From Labrys sp. KNU-23 (lineage in GTDB: Bacteria > Pseudomonadota > Alphaproteobacteria > Rhizobiales > Labraceae), in NCBI RefSeq assembly GCF_008330945.1, contig NZ_CP043489.1, positions 248,001-312,000 of the forward strand: a stretch of 64,000 nt of DNA, given 5' to 3'. Every line of letters begins with the position of its first letter. The stretch's first letter is position 1. A model generated the notes under the pieces. It made no database searches, was not told the DNA's origin, and saw only the letters and a list, made by a program, of their open reading frames with translations. Below are positions 8,503 through 18,234 of the stretch, one piece after another. Position numbers and translations under genes: made by a program.

Positions 8503-9570
8503 TCAGGTCAGCCTGATGCGCTCTCCGCTGGCCGGGTCGAACAGGCGCAGATCGTCCGGAGCGACTGCGAGCTTCACGATCTCGCCTACCGTCAAAGCGG
8601 GGCGCTCCGTGGTGAACAGCTTCAAGCCCTGCCCACCGATCTCCAGATGGGCCACGGTGCCCAGCCCGGTCGGCTCGACCAGGTCGACGCGGGCCGGCAC
8701 GTTGCCTGCCGGCGACAGCGCCGCGCGCTCCGGACGAATACCGACCACGACCTTCTCGGGCAGGCGCTGGCCCGGCAGGACGGCAAGGACCGTATCGCCG
8801 ACGCGCAAGGCCGTGCCTCCCTCGCCCGCCTGCGCCTGCGCATCGAGAAAGTTCATCGCCGGCGAGCCGATGAAACCGGCCACGAACATGTTGGCGGGAT
8901 CATCGTAGAGTTCGAGCGGCGCGCCGACCTGCTGGATCACCCCCCCGTTCATGGCGACGATGCGATCGGCCATGGTCATCGCCTCGATCTGGTCGTGGGT
9001 GACATAGACCGAGGTCGCCCCGAGATCGCGGTGCAGCTTGCGGATCTCGAACCGCATCTGCTCGCGCAGGCGGGCATCGAGGTTGGACAGAGGTTCATCG
9101 AACAGGAAGGCCTTGGGATTTCGCACGATGGCGCGACCCATGGCGACGCGCTGGCGCTGCCCGCCCGACAATTGCCGTGGCTTGCGCTCCTGCAAGGCTT
9201 CCAGGCCGAGCTTGGCACCAGCCTTGGTCACCGCGTCGGAGATGAAATCCGCCGCTTTCTTCCGCAGCTTGAGCGCATAGCTCATATTGTCGCGCACACT
9301 CATATGCGGATAGAGCGCATAGGACTGGAACACCATGGCGATGTCGCGGTCCTTCGGCGGCAGGTCGTTCACCGTGGCGCCGTCGATGAGGATCTGCCCC
9401 TGGCTGGTATCTTCCAGCCCGGCGATGAGGCGCAGCAAAGTCGACTTGCCGCAGCCGGAGGGGCCGACCAGCACCACGAACTCGCCCGAAGCGATGGAGA
9501 GGTCGATGCCCTTGAGGATGGGCAGAGCGCCGTAATTCTTGCGGACGGCTTTCACTTCGATATTGGCCAT
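8503..9570 (-). CDS. sugar-type ABC importer ATPase (UgpC/MsmK-like)
   Basis: 355-residue ATP-binding subunit of a carbohydrate-uptake (CUT1) ABC importer. It has Walker A GPSGCGKST, the Q-loop FQSYALYPHM, the signature LSGGQRQR, Walker B FLFDEPLSNLDA and the switch His in THDQ, plus a C-terminal TOBE regulatory domain (GIRPERA). It is the last gene of the minus-strand operon FadR, C-S lyase, binding protein, two permeases, ATPase. It lies 13 bases after the second permease. Energises uptake at the inner membrane; the substrate cannot be read from this subunit. Confidence 0.93.
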   Translation of the reverse strand: MANIEVKAVRKNYGALPILKGIDLSIASGEFVVLVGPSGCGKSTLLRLIAGLEDTSQGQILIDGATVNDLPPKDRDIAMVFQSYALYPHMSVRDNMSYALKLRKKAADFISDAVTKAGAKLGLEALQERKPRQLSGGQRQRVAMGRAIVRNPKAFLFDEPLSNLDARLREQMRFEIRKLHRDLGATSVYVTHDQIEAMTMADRIVAMNGGVIQQVGAPLELYDDPANMFVAGFIGSPAMNFLDAQAQAGEGGTALRVGDTVLAVLPGQRLPEKVVVGIRPERAALSPAGNVPARVDLVEPTGLGTVAHLEIGGQGLKLFTTERPALTVGEIVKLAVAPDDLRLFDPASGERIRLT

Positions 9571-9583
9571 CGGAATAACCCTT

Positions 9584-10429
9584 TCAGCCCTTCACCGCGC
9601 CCGCGGTGAGGCCCTGGACCAGATAACGCTGGATCAGGAAGAAGAAGATGCAGACGGGGATGAGCGCGAGCACGCCGGCCGCCATCATCTGCCCGAAATC
9701 CACCGCGAACTTCGACACGAAGTTGAGCAGGCCCACCGGGAAGGTGATGACATTGTCCTTGGTGTTGAGCATCAGCGCAAAGAGCAGTTCGCTCCAGGCC
9801 GCGGTGAAGACGAAGCCGAGGGTGGCGGCAATGCCGGGCATGGTCAGGGGCAGGATGATTTGGCGCAGCGCCCCAAAGCGGGTGGCGCCGTCGATCATCG
9901 CCGCCTCCTCCAGATCCTTCGGGATGCCGTCGAAGAAGGACTGCATCAGGAAGGCGGCGAACGGCACGTTATAGGCTGTATAGATGATGATCAGGCCGGT
10001 GAGACTGTTGTTGAGCCCGAGCGGCTGGAACAGCTTGAAGATCGGCGCAATGATCATCACCAGCGGGAACATCTGGGTGACCAGCATCAACCCGATCAGC
10101 CAGAACTTCCCTCGATAGACGAAGCGGGAGAAGCTGTAACCGGCTCCGGCCGCCACGATCGTGGTAAACAGGGCCGTGAAGGCCGAGATGATCACGCTGT
10201 TGCGGAAGAACAGCGGGAAATCGGTATGAGAGATCACCGACGTGTAGTGATCGAAGTTGAAGCGCGATGGCCAGAGTTTTACCCCCTCACTGTAGAGCAG
10301 GTCGTTCGGCGTGACCGAGACCTTGAACACCCAGAACAGCGGGAACAGTGCGAATACCAGGAACAAGGCAATGAGGGCGTAATGGAGCACCCAATAGACC
10401 GAGCGGCGCGTGGAACGGCGCATGATCAT
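9584..10429 (-). CDS. carbohydrate ABC importer permease (MalG-like)
   Basis: 281-residue inner-membrane subunit with six predicted helices and the EAA loop EEAAMIDGATRFGALRQIILPLTMPG near residue 170-195, which docks the ATPase. The start overlaps the stop of the other permease in ATGA, showing translational coupling. An in-frame second ATG at 10423 is an alternative. Belongs to the CUT1 family by length and motif. Confidence 0.92.
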   Translation of the reverse strand: MIMRRSTRRSVYWVLHYALIALFLVFALFPLFWVFKVSVTPNDLLYSEGVKLWPSRFNFDHYTSVISHTDFPLFFRNSVIISAFTALFTTIVAAGAGYSFSRFVYRGKFWLIGLMLVTQMFPLVMIIAPIFKLFQPLGLNNSLTGLIIIYTAYNVPFAAFLMQSFFDGIPKDLEEAAMIDGATRFGALRQIILPLTMPGIAATLGFVFTAAWSELLFALMLNTKDNVITFPVGLLNFVSKFAVDFGQMMAAGVLALIPVCIFFFLIQRYLVQGLTAGAVKG

Positions 10430-11349
10430 GCCCTCCGGATCAGCATCTGCCGCAGCATGATCAGCGTAGCGGCATAGGCAAGCAGCAGGACCAGCAGCAC
10501 CAGCGAGATCGCAGAGGCGTAACCGAAATCAAGACGCATATAGGCCTGAGTATAGATATAGCTGGCGATGATCTGCGTGGAATCCGCCGGGCCGCCACGG
10601 GTCATGACCACGATCAGATCGGCGGAATTGGCGATCCAGACGGCCCGTAGCAGCACGGTGATGGCGATCGTGGGCGCCAGGAACGGTATGGTGATCGAGG
10701 TGAAGCGCTTGATCGGCCCCGCCCCGTCGATCTCGGCAGCCTCGTAGATGTCCTGCGGGATCGATTGGAGTGCTGCCAACAGGGTGATGGCGAAGAACGG
10801 GAAGCCCCACCAGACATTGGCGACGATCGGGCCCCAGATGGCATGGGTCGGGCTGGAGAGGATGTTGTCGGGGCTCGCCATCAGGCCCAGGCCCGAGAGC
10901 CAGTGGGGTACGGGACCGACGATCGGATTGAACATCCAGGCCCAGTTGAGGCCGGAAAGGAAGCTGGGTACGGCCCAGGGCAGGAACACCAGGGCCTGCA
11001 CCACGCCGCGTCCCGGAAAGGGGCGGTTGAGCAACAGCGCCAGGATGAGCCCGAGCACGAATTGCAGTGCGACCGAGACCACGGTCCACAGGACGGTGTT
11101 GGAGAGAGCACTCCAGAAATTCGGATCATCCCAAATCGTCCGGAAATGCTCGAGGCCGACATAGCCGCCCCCAAACGGTTTCAGAAGCTGGATGTCGCGA
11201 AAGGCGTAGGACATGCCGATGGCCAGCGGCACCAGCATGATCGCCACGATCAGGATTACCGAAGGCGCGGCATAGAGCCAGGGTTCGATCACCAGCCAGG
11301 CGCTTCGGTGGCGTCGCCTGGATTGTATGGAAAGTTCTGCCAAAGCCAT
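10426..11349 (-). CDS. carbohydrate ABC importer permease (MalF-like)
   Basis: 307-residue permease with six helices and the EAA loop EAAEIDGAGPIKRFTSITIPFLAP. Pairs with the MalG-like subunit to form the channel. It follows the binding-protein gene after a 231-base spacer that holds a palindromic repeat, an arrangement that commonly lets the binding protein be made in excess. Confidence 0.92.
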   Translation of the reverse strand: MALAELSIQSRRRHRSAWLVIEPWLYAAPSVILIVAIMLVPLAIGMSYAFRDIQLLKPFGGGYVGLEHFRTIWDDPNFWSALSNTVLWTVVSVALQFVLGLILALLLNRPFPGRGVVQALVFLPWAVPSFLSGLNWAWMFNPIVGPVPHWLSGLGLMASPDNILSSPTHAIWGPIVANVWWGFPFFAITLLAALQSIPQDIYEAAEIDGAGPIKRFTSITIPFLAPTIAITVLLRAVWIANSADLIVVMTRGGPADSTQIIASYIYTQAYMRLDFGYASAISLVLLVLLLAYAATLIMLRQMLIRRA

Positions 11350-11405
11350 TCGCTATCCGATCGAGAACGGGCTGGAGACGGAGAAGGCGGCCGGGCGCGC
11401 CAGAC

Positions 11406-11555
11406 CATCCCCGCTCCCCTTGCGGGAGAGGGAGCCGGCAGGCGGATGAGGGGTGTTGGCGAGCCCCCTGAGAGGTCGCATATCTCCCCTCATCCGGCAC
11501 TTCGTGCCACCTCTGGTCAACTCCATGAAGTTGACGACACCCGCAGGGGGAAGGC
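11406..11555. repeat. palindromic intergenic repeat (RIME-like)
   Basis: Within the 231-base gap between binding protein and permease, GCGGATGAGGGG (near 11441) faces CCCCTCATCCG (near 11486), and an outer pair CTCCCCTTGCGGG / CCCGCAGGGGGAAG brackets them. Smaller hairpins GGCAC-ttc-GTGCC and GTCAACT/AGTTGAC lie in the right half. The CCCCTCATCCG motif resembles mosaic intergenic repeats known from Rhizobiales. It probably folds in the mRNA and may set the ratio of binding protein to permease. Confidence 0.6.
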
Positions 11556-11580
11556 GGACGCGCGCGGTGTCTTCCGAGAA

Positions 11581-12846
11581 TTACTTCTTCTTCGCGAGGA
11601 AGTTCTTCTGGGCCTTGGTCAGGTAATCGGCCCATTGCTCGGCGAGTTGCTCGGGCGTCAGCTGCCCCAGCAAGGCCTGCTGCGTCGTCTTCACCGCGAT
11701 GGAGTCAGCGAAGAAGGCGAACTCTTCCAGATAGGTCGGCATCACCAGCGGCGAGACATCAGGGTCGCGCAGTTCGTCGAACCAGCCCTTGAATTTGGGA
11801 TCGGCGTAGAAGGGGTCTTTCTCGGCCGATTTGTAGATCGGCAGCGCACCTGTCCGCTTATTCCAGGCGATGTTGCCATCGGGACCATCCAAGGCGGTGA
11901 TCAGCTTCCAGGCCAGTTCCTTGTTCTCGGAATTGGCGAACATCGACCAGGATGCATATCCGATGGTCGGGAAAGTCTTGCCGGCTGCCCCCTTGGGCAT
12001 GGGCGCGACATCGTAGTCATCCTTGCCCATTTTGTCGGCGACTGCGATCAGGGCGTCCGGATCCTGGTCGAGCATGGCGCAGGTGCCGGAATAGAAGCCG
12101 GTGACGATCTCGTTGAAGCCCCAGTTCACGCTGTCCTTGGGCGCATAGCCGTTCTTGTAGAGATCGACGAGCACGGTAATGCCCTTGACCCAGCCGGGTT
12201 CGGCCATGGTCGAGGTGCCGTCCGGCTTGAAGAAGGTGCCGTCGCCGGCCATGTTGGCGCCCATCATCATCCAGCCATTGAGGCCGCCCGGACCGCCGCG
12301 CAGGCAGTAGCCGAACTTGCCGGGAATGGCGGAAACCTTCTTGGCGGCTTCGACGAACTCATCCATCGTCTTGGGCGGACCGTCGACGCCGGCCTGCTTG
12401 AACAGCTTCTTGTTGTAGAACATTGCGCGCAGATAGAAACCGTAAGGCAGCGCATAGGCGGTGTTGTTGACATAGCGCCCCATCTGGAGCGCCCGATCGT
12501 TCAGATCCTTGGTGTGCTCCCACTTGGCCAGATAAGGCTCGAGGCTCTCCAGCATGCCGTTATTGGCATAGAGCGACTGCCAGCGATCGGGCATCTCGAC
12601 AACGTCCGGTGTGTCACCTGCGGACACCATCGTCGCGAATTTTTCGAAAGCCTGTCCCCAGGGCAAGGATGTGATCTCGACCTTCACACCCGGATTGGCT
12701 TCTTCGAACTTCTTGACGATCTCCTTCAGCGTCTGGGTACGCTCGGGGCTGGTGATCACTTCCGTCAGCTTGAGCGTGGTGTCGGCATAAGCCGGCAGAG
12801 CCAGGACCAGCGAGGCTGTCGCGGCCAGCAGCAGTTTCTTGAACAT
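11581..12846 (-). CDS. extracellular solute-binding protein, family 1 (CUT1 importer)
   Basis: 421-residue periplasmic receptor. Residues 1-21 form a Sec signal peptide ending in AYA-D. The mature part has the family 1 pattern: KFEEANPGVKVEITSLPWGQ, MPDRWQSLYANNGMLESL and PYGFYLRAMFYNKKLFKQAGV, ending in a Lys-rich tail. It delivers a solute to the permease pair downstream. The co-operonic C-S lyase suggests that the ligand may contain sulfur, but this is inference only. Confidence 0.9.
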   Translation of the reverse strand: MFKKLLLAATASLVLALPAYADTTLKLTEVITSPERTQTLKEIVKKFEEANPGVKVEITSLPWGQAFEKFATMVSAGDTPDVVEMPDRWQSLYANNGMLESLEPYLAKWEHTKDLNDRALQMGRYVNNTAYALPYGFYLRAMFYNKKLFKQAGVDGPPKTMDEFVEAAKKVSAIPGKFGYCLRGGPGGLNGWMMMGANMAGDGTFFKPDGTSTMAEPGWVKGITVLVDLYKNGYAPKDSVNWGFNEIVTGFYSGTCAMLDQDPDALIAVADKMGKDDYDVAPMPKGAAGKTFPTIGYASWSMFANSENKELAWKLITALDGPDGNIAWNKRTGALPIYKSAEKDPFYADPKFKGWFDELRDPDVSPLVMPTYLEEFAFFADSIAVKTTQQALLGQLTPEQLAEQWADYLTKAQKNFLAKKK

Positions 12847-12928
12847 TGAGACTCCCCTCTCTTGTTATTGCACGTTACGTCCCAACAGGCGCCCGGACGC
12901 CCCCAAGCGGCGGACATCCGGGCTCCTG

Positions 12929-14113
12929 CTATCTCTTTGCGGCAGCCAGGGCCTGGGTGATGTCCGTCCACAGGGCATCCACGCCTTCAAGGCCGACATG
13001 GAGGCGCACGATGTGCTCCGAAACACCGAAATCGAGTGCCGAATTGGGGCCGGCATTCTGCCCGCGCGTGACCAGGGCCGGCACCACCAGGCTTTCATGC
13101 CCGCCCCAGCTCACGCCGATCTTGAACAGGCGCAGGGCGTTGCAGAAGGCGGGAATGTCGACGCTGTCGTCGAATTCGAAGGAAAACAGGCCAGAGGTAC
13201 CGCTCAGTCCCGGTGGCAAGCTGTTGCCAAGGCCGGGATGATGGACTGCCACCACTTCGGGCACCTCGCCGAGCTTGCGCGCCACGGCGAGCCCCGCCGC
13301 CTCATGCGCCTTCATGCGCGTCGGCAGGGTGCGCAGGCCGCGCAGCAGCAGCCAGGCCTCGAAAGGCGCCAGCTTGGCACCGAGATAGGGCGTGATGGTG
13401 CCCCGGATGATGTCGACGAGTTCCTTGCGGCCCGCCACCACACCAGCGACCACGTCCGAATGGCCGCCGATATATTTGGATGCCGAATGCACGACGAGGT
13501 CCACGCCGAGGCGCACCGGCTGCTGGAACACCGGCGAGGCCCAACTGTTGTCGAGGATGGTGATGACGCCATGCTGGCGTGCCAAGGCCGTGAGCGCCGG
13601 AATGTCCTGCGTCTCCATCATCCAGCTGTTTGGGCTCTCCATGTAGAAGAGCTTGGCGCCCGGCAGCGCCGCCGCCACCGCATCGGCGTCACGGCCATCG
13701 ACATAGACCGTTTCGACCTTCCAGCGCTTCAGCAGGGTTTCGAACAGGCGATAGGCATCGGGATAGACATGGCGCACACAGACGATGCGGTCGCCGGGCT
13801 CGAGAAAGGCCAGCACGCTGGAGGAAATCGCACCCATGCCGCTGGCAAAGCCGATGGCGTCCTCAGTGCGCTCCAGCTCGGCGATCTTCTGCTCGAACAG
13901 ACGCGTGGTCGGATTGCCGACGCGCGAATAGACCGGGCGCACCTGCTCGCCGCGATAAGTCGCCGCCATCTCCTCGAAGGTGGAGAAGGTGAACAGCGAG
14001 GTCTGCACGATCGGCGGCACCACGGCCTCGAAGGCATGGACATCGTCATGGGCGACGACGAGGCTGGCATAATCGAGATCATCCGATGCCTGCGGCATCC
14101 GGTGGTCGGTCAT
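12929..14113 (-). CDS. PLP-dependent C-S lyase (cystathionine beta-lyase-like)
   Basis: 394-residue Cys/Met-metabolism PLP enzyme. The PLP lysine is in SASKYIGGHSD (about residue 208-218), with YSRVGNPTTR near residue 61, FASGMGAISSS and the cofactor-holding LDNSWASP. The motif and length fit cystathionine beta-lyases, which cleave cystathionine to homocysteine, pyruvate and ammonia, but beta- or gamma-lyases of other thioether amino acids look alike. Its start overlaps the stop of the FadR gene (ATGA) and the importer genes follow it 82 bases downstream. This context argues for a catabolic role on an imported compound rather than methionine synthesis. Confidence 0.88.
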   Translation of the reverse strand: MTDHRMPQASDDLDYASLVVAHDDVHAFEAVVPPIVQTSLFTFSTFEEMAATYRGEQVRPVYSRVGNPTTRLFEQKIAELERTEDAIGFASGMGAISSSVLAFLEPGDRIVCVRHVYPDAYRLFETLLKRWKVETVYVDGRDADAVAAALPGAKLFYMESPNSWMMETQDIPALTALARQHGVITILDNSWASPVFQQPVRLGVDLVVHSASKYIGGHSDVVAGVVAGRKELVDIIRGTITPYLGAKLAPFEAWLLLRGLRTLPTRMKAHEAAGLAVARKLGEVPEVVAVHHPGLGNSLPPGLSGTSGLFSFEFDDSVDIPAFCNALRLFKIGVSWGGHESLVVPALVTRGQNAGPNSALDFGVSEHIVRLHVGLEGVDALWTDITQALAAAKR

Positions 14114-14826
14114 TTGGACATGTCCTTGATGTCTTCTTCGACAATTTCGAGGATGGCGAGCGTCTTCAAGCGAGCCGTTTCCGGATCACGCCGGACGATG
14201 GCGTCGAAAAGTTCGCGATGAAAACGAAAGGAGCGGCGGGCAAAATCCGGGCGATCGAACGGCTCGTCGAAGAAGCTCTCGAAAGCCTCACGCATGCGCT
14301 CCAGGAGCTGGCCGAACAAGGGATTGTGGCTGGCGTCGTAGATGGCAAGATGGAAGGCGAGGTCTTCGGGGCCGGACGTGCCCTTCTCCAGATGCACCGC
14401 CTCCATGATGTCGAGCTTGACCTCGATGACGGCGATGTCCTCGGGCGTCGCCCGGAGCGCGGCAAGTGCGCTCACCTCGGTTTCGAGGCCCCGCCTGACT
14501 TCCAGCGTCTGCAACAGACGGTCGCGCAGCAAGGTGGCATCGATCACCAGCGGCATGTGGATGGCATCGGCCGAGAACGCCCGTTTGAGATAGGTGCCGC
14601 TGCCCTTGCGGGATTCCACCACGCCCAAGGCCTGCAGCTTGCGGATGACTTCCCGCACCGTGGAACGACCGACCGCCAAAGTCTGCATCAGCTGCCGCTC
14701 GGTCGGCAGGCGTTCGCCCGGCTTGATGCCGGAGGTGGCAATGAATTTGCCGATCGCACGCATCACGTCATCCGCCCGGTCGGCGGATGGCAGTGGAGCA
14801 AGTCCCTGGAGAGATGGCGTGCTCAA
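14110..14826 (-). CDS. FadR-subfamily GntR transcriptional regulator
   Basis: About 238 residues with an N-terminal winged helix (PGERLPTERQLMQTLAVGRSTVREVIRKLQALGVVESRKGSGTYL) and a C-terminal all-helical FCD ligand-binding domain (FHLAIYDASHNPLFGQLLERM and FHRELFDAIVRRD). I choose the TTG at 14826 because it gives a normal N-terminus and lies about 34 bases after the predicted transcription start; a much longer frame upstream runs through the promoter. It heads the importer operon and probably represses it and itself. Confidence 0.87.
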   Translation of the reverse strand: MSTPSLQGLAPLPSADRADDVMRAIGKFIATSGIKPGERLPTERQLMQTLAVGRSTVREVIRKLQALGVVESRKGSGTYLKRAFSADAIHMPLVIDATLLRDRLLQTLEVRRGLETEVSALAALRATPEDIAVIEVKLDIMEAVHLEKGTSGPEDLAFHLAIYDASHNPLFGQLLERMREAFESFFDEPFDRPDFARRSFRFHRELFDAIVRRDPETARLKTLAILEIVEEDIKDMSK

Positions 14827-14849
14827 ATGGGCGTCCGGATGGCGGTTAA

Positions 14850-14914
14850 AATTGGTCTGACATCTGACTATTTTTCGAAGTAGTTTTGTTGTCAAGGAGA
14901 AAGTCAGACCAATT
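14850..14914 (-). promoter_or_regulatory. promoter with flanking FadR-type operators
   Basis: On the minus strand TTGACA (14895-14890) and AATAGT (14872-14867) are 17 bases apart, a good sigma-70 promoter. Two copies of AATTGGTCTGAC, one inverted (14850-14861 and 14903-14914), frame it: one overlies the expected +1, the other lies just upstream of the -35 box. TGGTC...GAC is a usual half-site of GntR/FadR-family regulators, so autoregulation and looping or cooperative repression are likely. Confidence 0.75.
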
Positions 14915-15062
14915 CCCTGCAATTTGAGAAGGCTACCCGCATCCCGTTCCGCCGCCCCCTGGAAAGGCGCAAGATGGCGGCCATGCCTACTCTGCAATTG
15001 CATTCCGTCCCGTCTTGGCGCAAAGGAACGCGTTTCATGAGACAGACGGAAAGAAAGCGGAC

Positions 15063-16415
<1,353 letters not shown>

Positions 16416-16820
16416 GAACTGACGGTCCGCGCGCCGCGACCCAACCGACCAGCCACGACGGATTTGGCGACACTGCTCGCCGAGGTCCTGCATGCCTTTA
16501 GGCCGCCCGTCGGCAACAGAAGTCGTGGCCTCTTGCATCAACGCGATCGACCTCATCCCGGCATTTTCGGCGGTATGGGACGCCTAGGTTTCAGCCGCAA
16601 TCCCGAGAGGGAAACTTATATCCAACGCTCAATCAGGCCACGATGACGCGTAACGCCGTCCCGAGGCCAAGATTTTCTCATACCAAATCCAACTATTCAT
16701 CGTTTGGCGCCGGCCGGATTTGCTCCTATCCGGAGCCCCGCGGGCAGATGATCGACGGCGCAGGCAAGCGCCGACGATCCGGGCCTCTGCCGGCACAACA
16801 ACCTGAAAATGGAGTTGGGA
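16416..16820. other. 405-base gap, no gene recognised
   Basis: Between rimO and the beta-lactamase-like gene. No open frame here has a convincing start and family match. There is a short hairpin (CCGGAT-N8-ATCCGG near 16731) and a purine-rich ribosome site for the next gene at its end. It may hold the leader of the downstream gene. Confidence 0.5.
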
Positions 16821-18020
16821 ATGAATTCGACTTTGTCGCACAGGCGGTTTGTCGCCATGTCCATATTTGCGGCGTCCATGCTCGTCGCCACGTCGGCATG
16901 GGCTCAGACATCCCCCGAGCAGGAGCGCCTCCAGCATATCGTCGATGGCACGATCAAGCCTCTGATGGAACGCAATGCCATTCCCGGCATGGCCGTCGCC
17001 GTCATCGCCGCCGGCAAGCAATTCGTCTTCAATTACGGGCTTGCCTCGAAGGAAAGCGGACAGAAGATCACGGATTCAACGCTCTTCGAGATGGGCTCGA
17101 TCAGCAAGACCTTCACCGCCACCCTCGCGGCCTATGGCGTGGCTCGCGGCGCCTTTTCGCTGTCCGACAAGGCGGGACAGAGATTGCGGGCCCTTGCCGG
17201 CAGCAGCCTCGAAAATGTCAGCCTGCTCGACCTTGCCACCTACACGGCCGGCGGCCTGCCCCTGCAGTTTCCGGACGAGGTTACCGACGATGCCAGGATG
17301 ATCGCCTACTACAAGGCATGGCGTCCGGCCTTCCCGTCCGGTACCCACAGGCTGTATTCCAATCCGAGCATCGGCCTGTTCGGCTATCTCGCTGCCCAGG
17401 CCATGGGCAAGCCCTTCGACGATCTCATGCAGACGGATTTGCTGCCCCTGCTCGGCCTCTCCAACACCTATGTTCGGGTGCCGCAGGCGCGGATGGCCGA
17501 TTATGCCTGGGGCATTGCCAAGGACGGCAGGCCTATCCGGGTATCGCCAGGCCCTATGGATGCCGAGGCCTATGGCATCAAGACGACGGCGACCGATCTC
17601 ATCCGCTTTGTCGAGGCCAATATCAACGGATCCCGGCTCGATGAAACGCTCCAGCGCGCCATCGCCGCCACCCATGCCGGTTACTATAAGGTAGGCGTCA
17701 TGCAGCAGGGCCTGGGATGGGAAATGTACAGCTATCCAACCACGCTCGAGCGCCTGCTCGCCGGAAACTCGGCCAAGATGGCCTTCGAACCGCATGAGGC
17801 GCACAAGCTCGTGCCGCCGCAGCCGGCACGGCGGGACATGCTGTTCAACAAGACCGGTTCCACCAACGGCTTCGGCGGCTATGTCGCCTATGTGCCGGCC
17901 AGGGGCATCGGCATCGCGATCCTGGCCAACAAGAATTATCCCATTCCGGATCGAGTCAAGGCGGCCTGGCAGATCCTCAGCGCTCTCGACGGCCAGAAAA
18001 AGCCGGCGCCCAAGCCCTGA
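16821..18020 (+). CDS. class C beta-lactamase family serine hydrolase
   Basis: 399 residues with a signal peptide (about 1-29, ending SAWA-Q). The three class C motifs are present: S93-I-S-K96 (nucleophile), Y179-S-N and K344-T-G-S. Length and spacing match AmpC enzymes, which hydrolyse cephalosporins in the periplasm; D-Ala-D-Ala carboxypeptidases and esterases of the same fold cannot be excluded from sequence alone. GGAGTTGGGA precedes ATG 16821, which is preferred to an in-frame ATG 12 bases earlier. No AmpR-type regulator is adjacent, so expression may be constitutive. Confidence 0.9.
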   Translation: MNSTLSHRRFVAMSIFAASMLVATSAWAQTSPEQERLQHIVDGTIKPLMERNAIPGMAVAVIAAGKQFVFNYGLASKESGQKITDSTLFEMGSISKTFTATLAAYGVARGAFSLSDKAGQRLRALAGSSLENVSLLDLATYTAGGLPLQFPDEVTDDARMIAYYKAWRPAFPSGTHRLYSNPSIGLFGYLAAQAMGKPFDDLMQTDLLPLLGLSNTYVRVPQARMADYAWGIAKDGRPIRVSPGPMDAEAYGIKTTATDLIRFVEANINGSRLDETLQRAIAATHAGYYKVGVMQQGLGWEMYSYPTTLERLLAGNSAKMAFEPHEAHKLVPPQPARRDMLFNKTGSTNGFGGYVAYVPARGIGIAILANKNYPIPDRVKAAWQILSALDGQKKPAPKP

Positions 18021-18054
18021 GACGCATCCGTCATTCCTGCGACGGGTCGACAGC

Positions 18055-18084
18055 GCCCTGCACCTCCGCGGTGCAGGGCTTTTT
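18055..18084 (+). terminator. intrinsic terminator of the beta-lactamase-like gene
   Basis: GCCCTGCAC (18055-18063) pairs perfectly with GTGCAGGGC (18071-18079) around a 7-base loop, followed at once by TTTTTC. Confidence 0.92.
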
Positions 18085-18143
18085 CATGCCGTTCTCCTTA
18101 CGCCGAAACCGAGACGGCTCACTGGCACAAATCGACATCCATC

Positions 18144-18172
18144 TTGACACCCCTGGATACCGTTAATACCAT
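18144..18172 (+). promoter_or_regulatory. probable promoter of the amino-acid importer operon
   Basis: A perfect -35 box TTGACA (18144-18149) is followed after 17 bases by TACCAT (18167-18172). The area is AT-rich and lies about 60 bases before the binding-protein start. Confidence 0.5.
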
Positions 18173-18234
18173 AACTATGCCTAATATAACATAATAATGA
18201 AATACCACATCCAGACAACGGGGAGTACAGCACT

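Noticed and set aside
10765..12849. A 694-codon open frame on the plus strand
   Set aside because: It runs antisense through the MalF-like and receptor genes, which have clear families. High GC leaves long shadow frames.
12929..14113. metB/metC as the main methionine-synthesis gene
   Set aside because: metZ under a SAM-II riboswitch fills that role here; this gene is coupled to an importer, so a biosynthetic symbol is not given.
16416..16820. A small regulatory RNA before the beta-lactamase-like gene
   Set aside because: Only one short hairpin and no clear promoter or terminator were seen.
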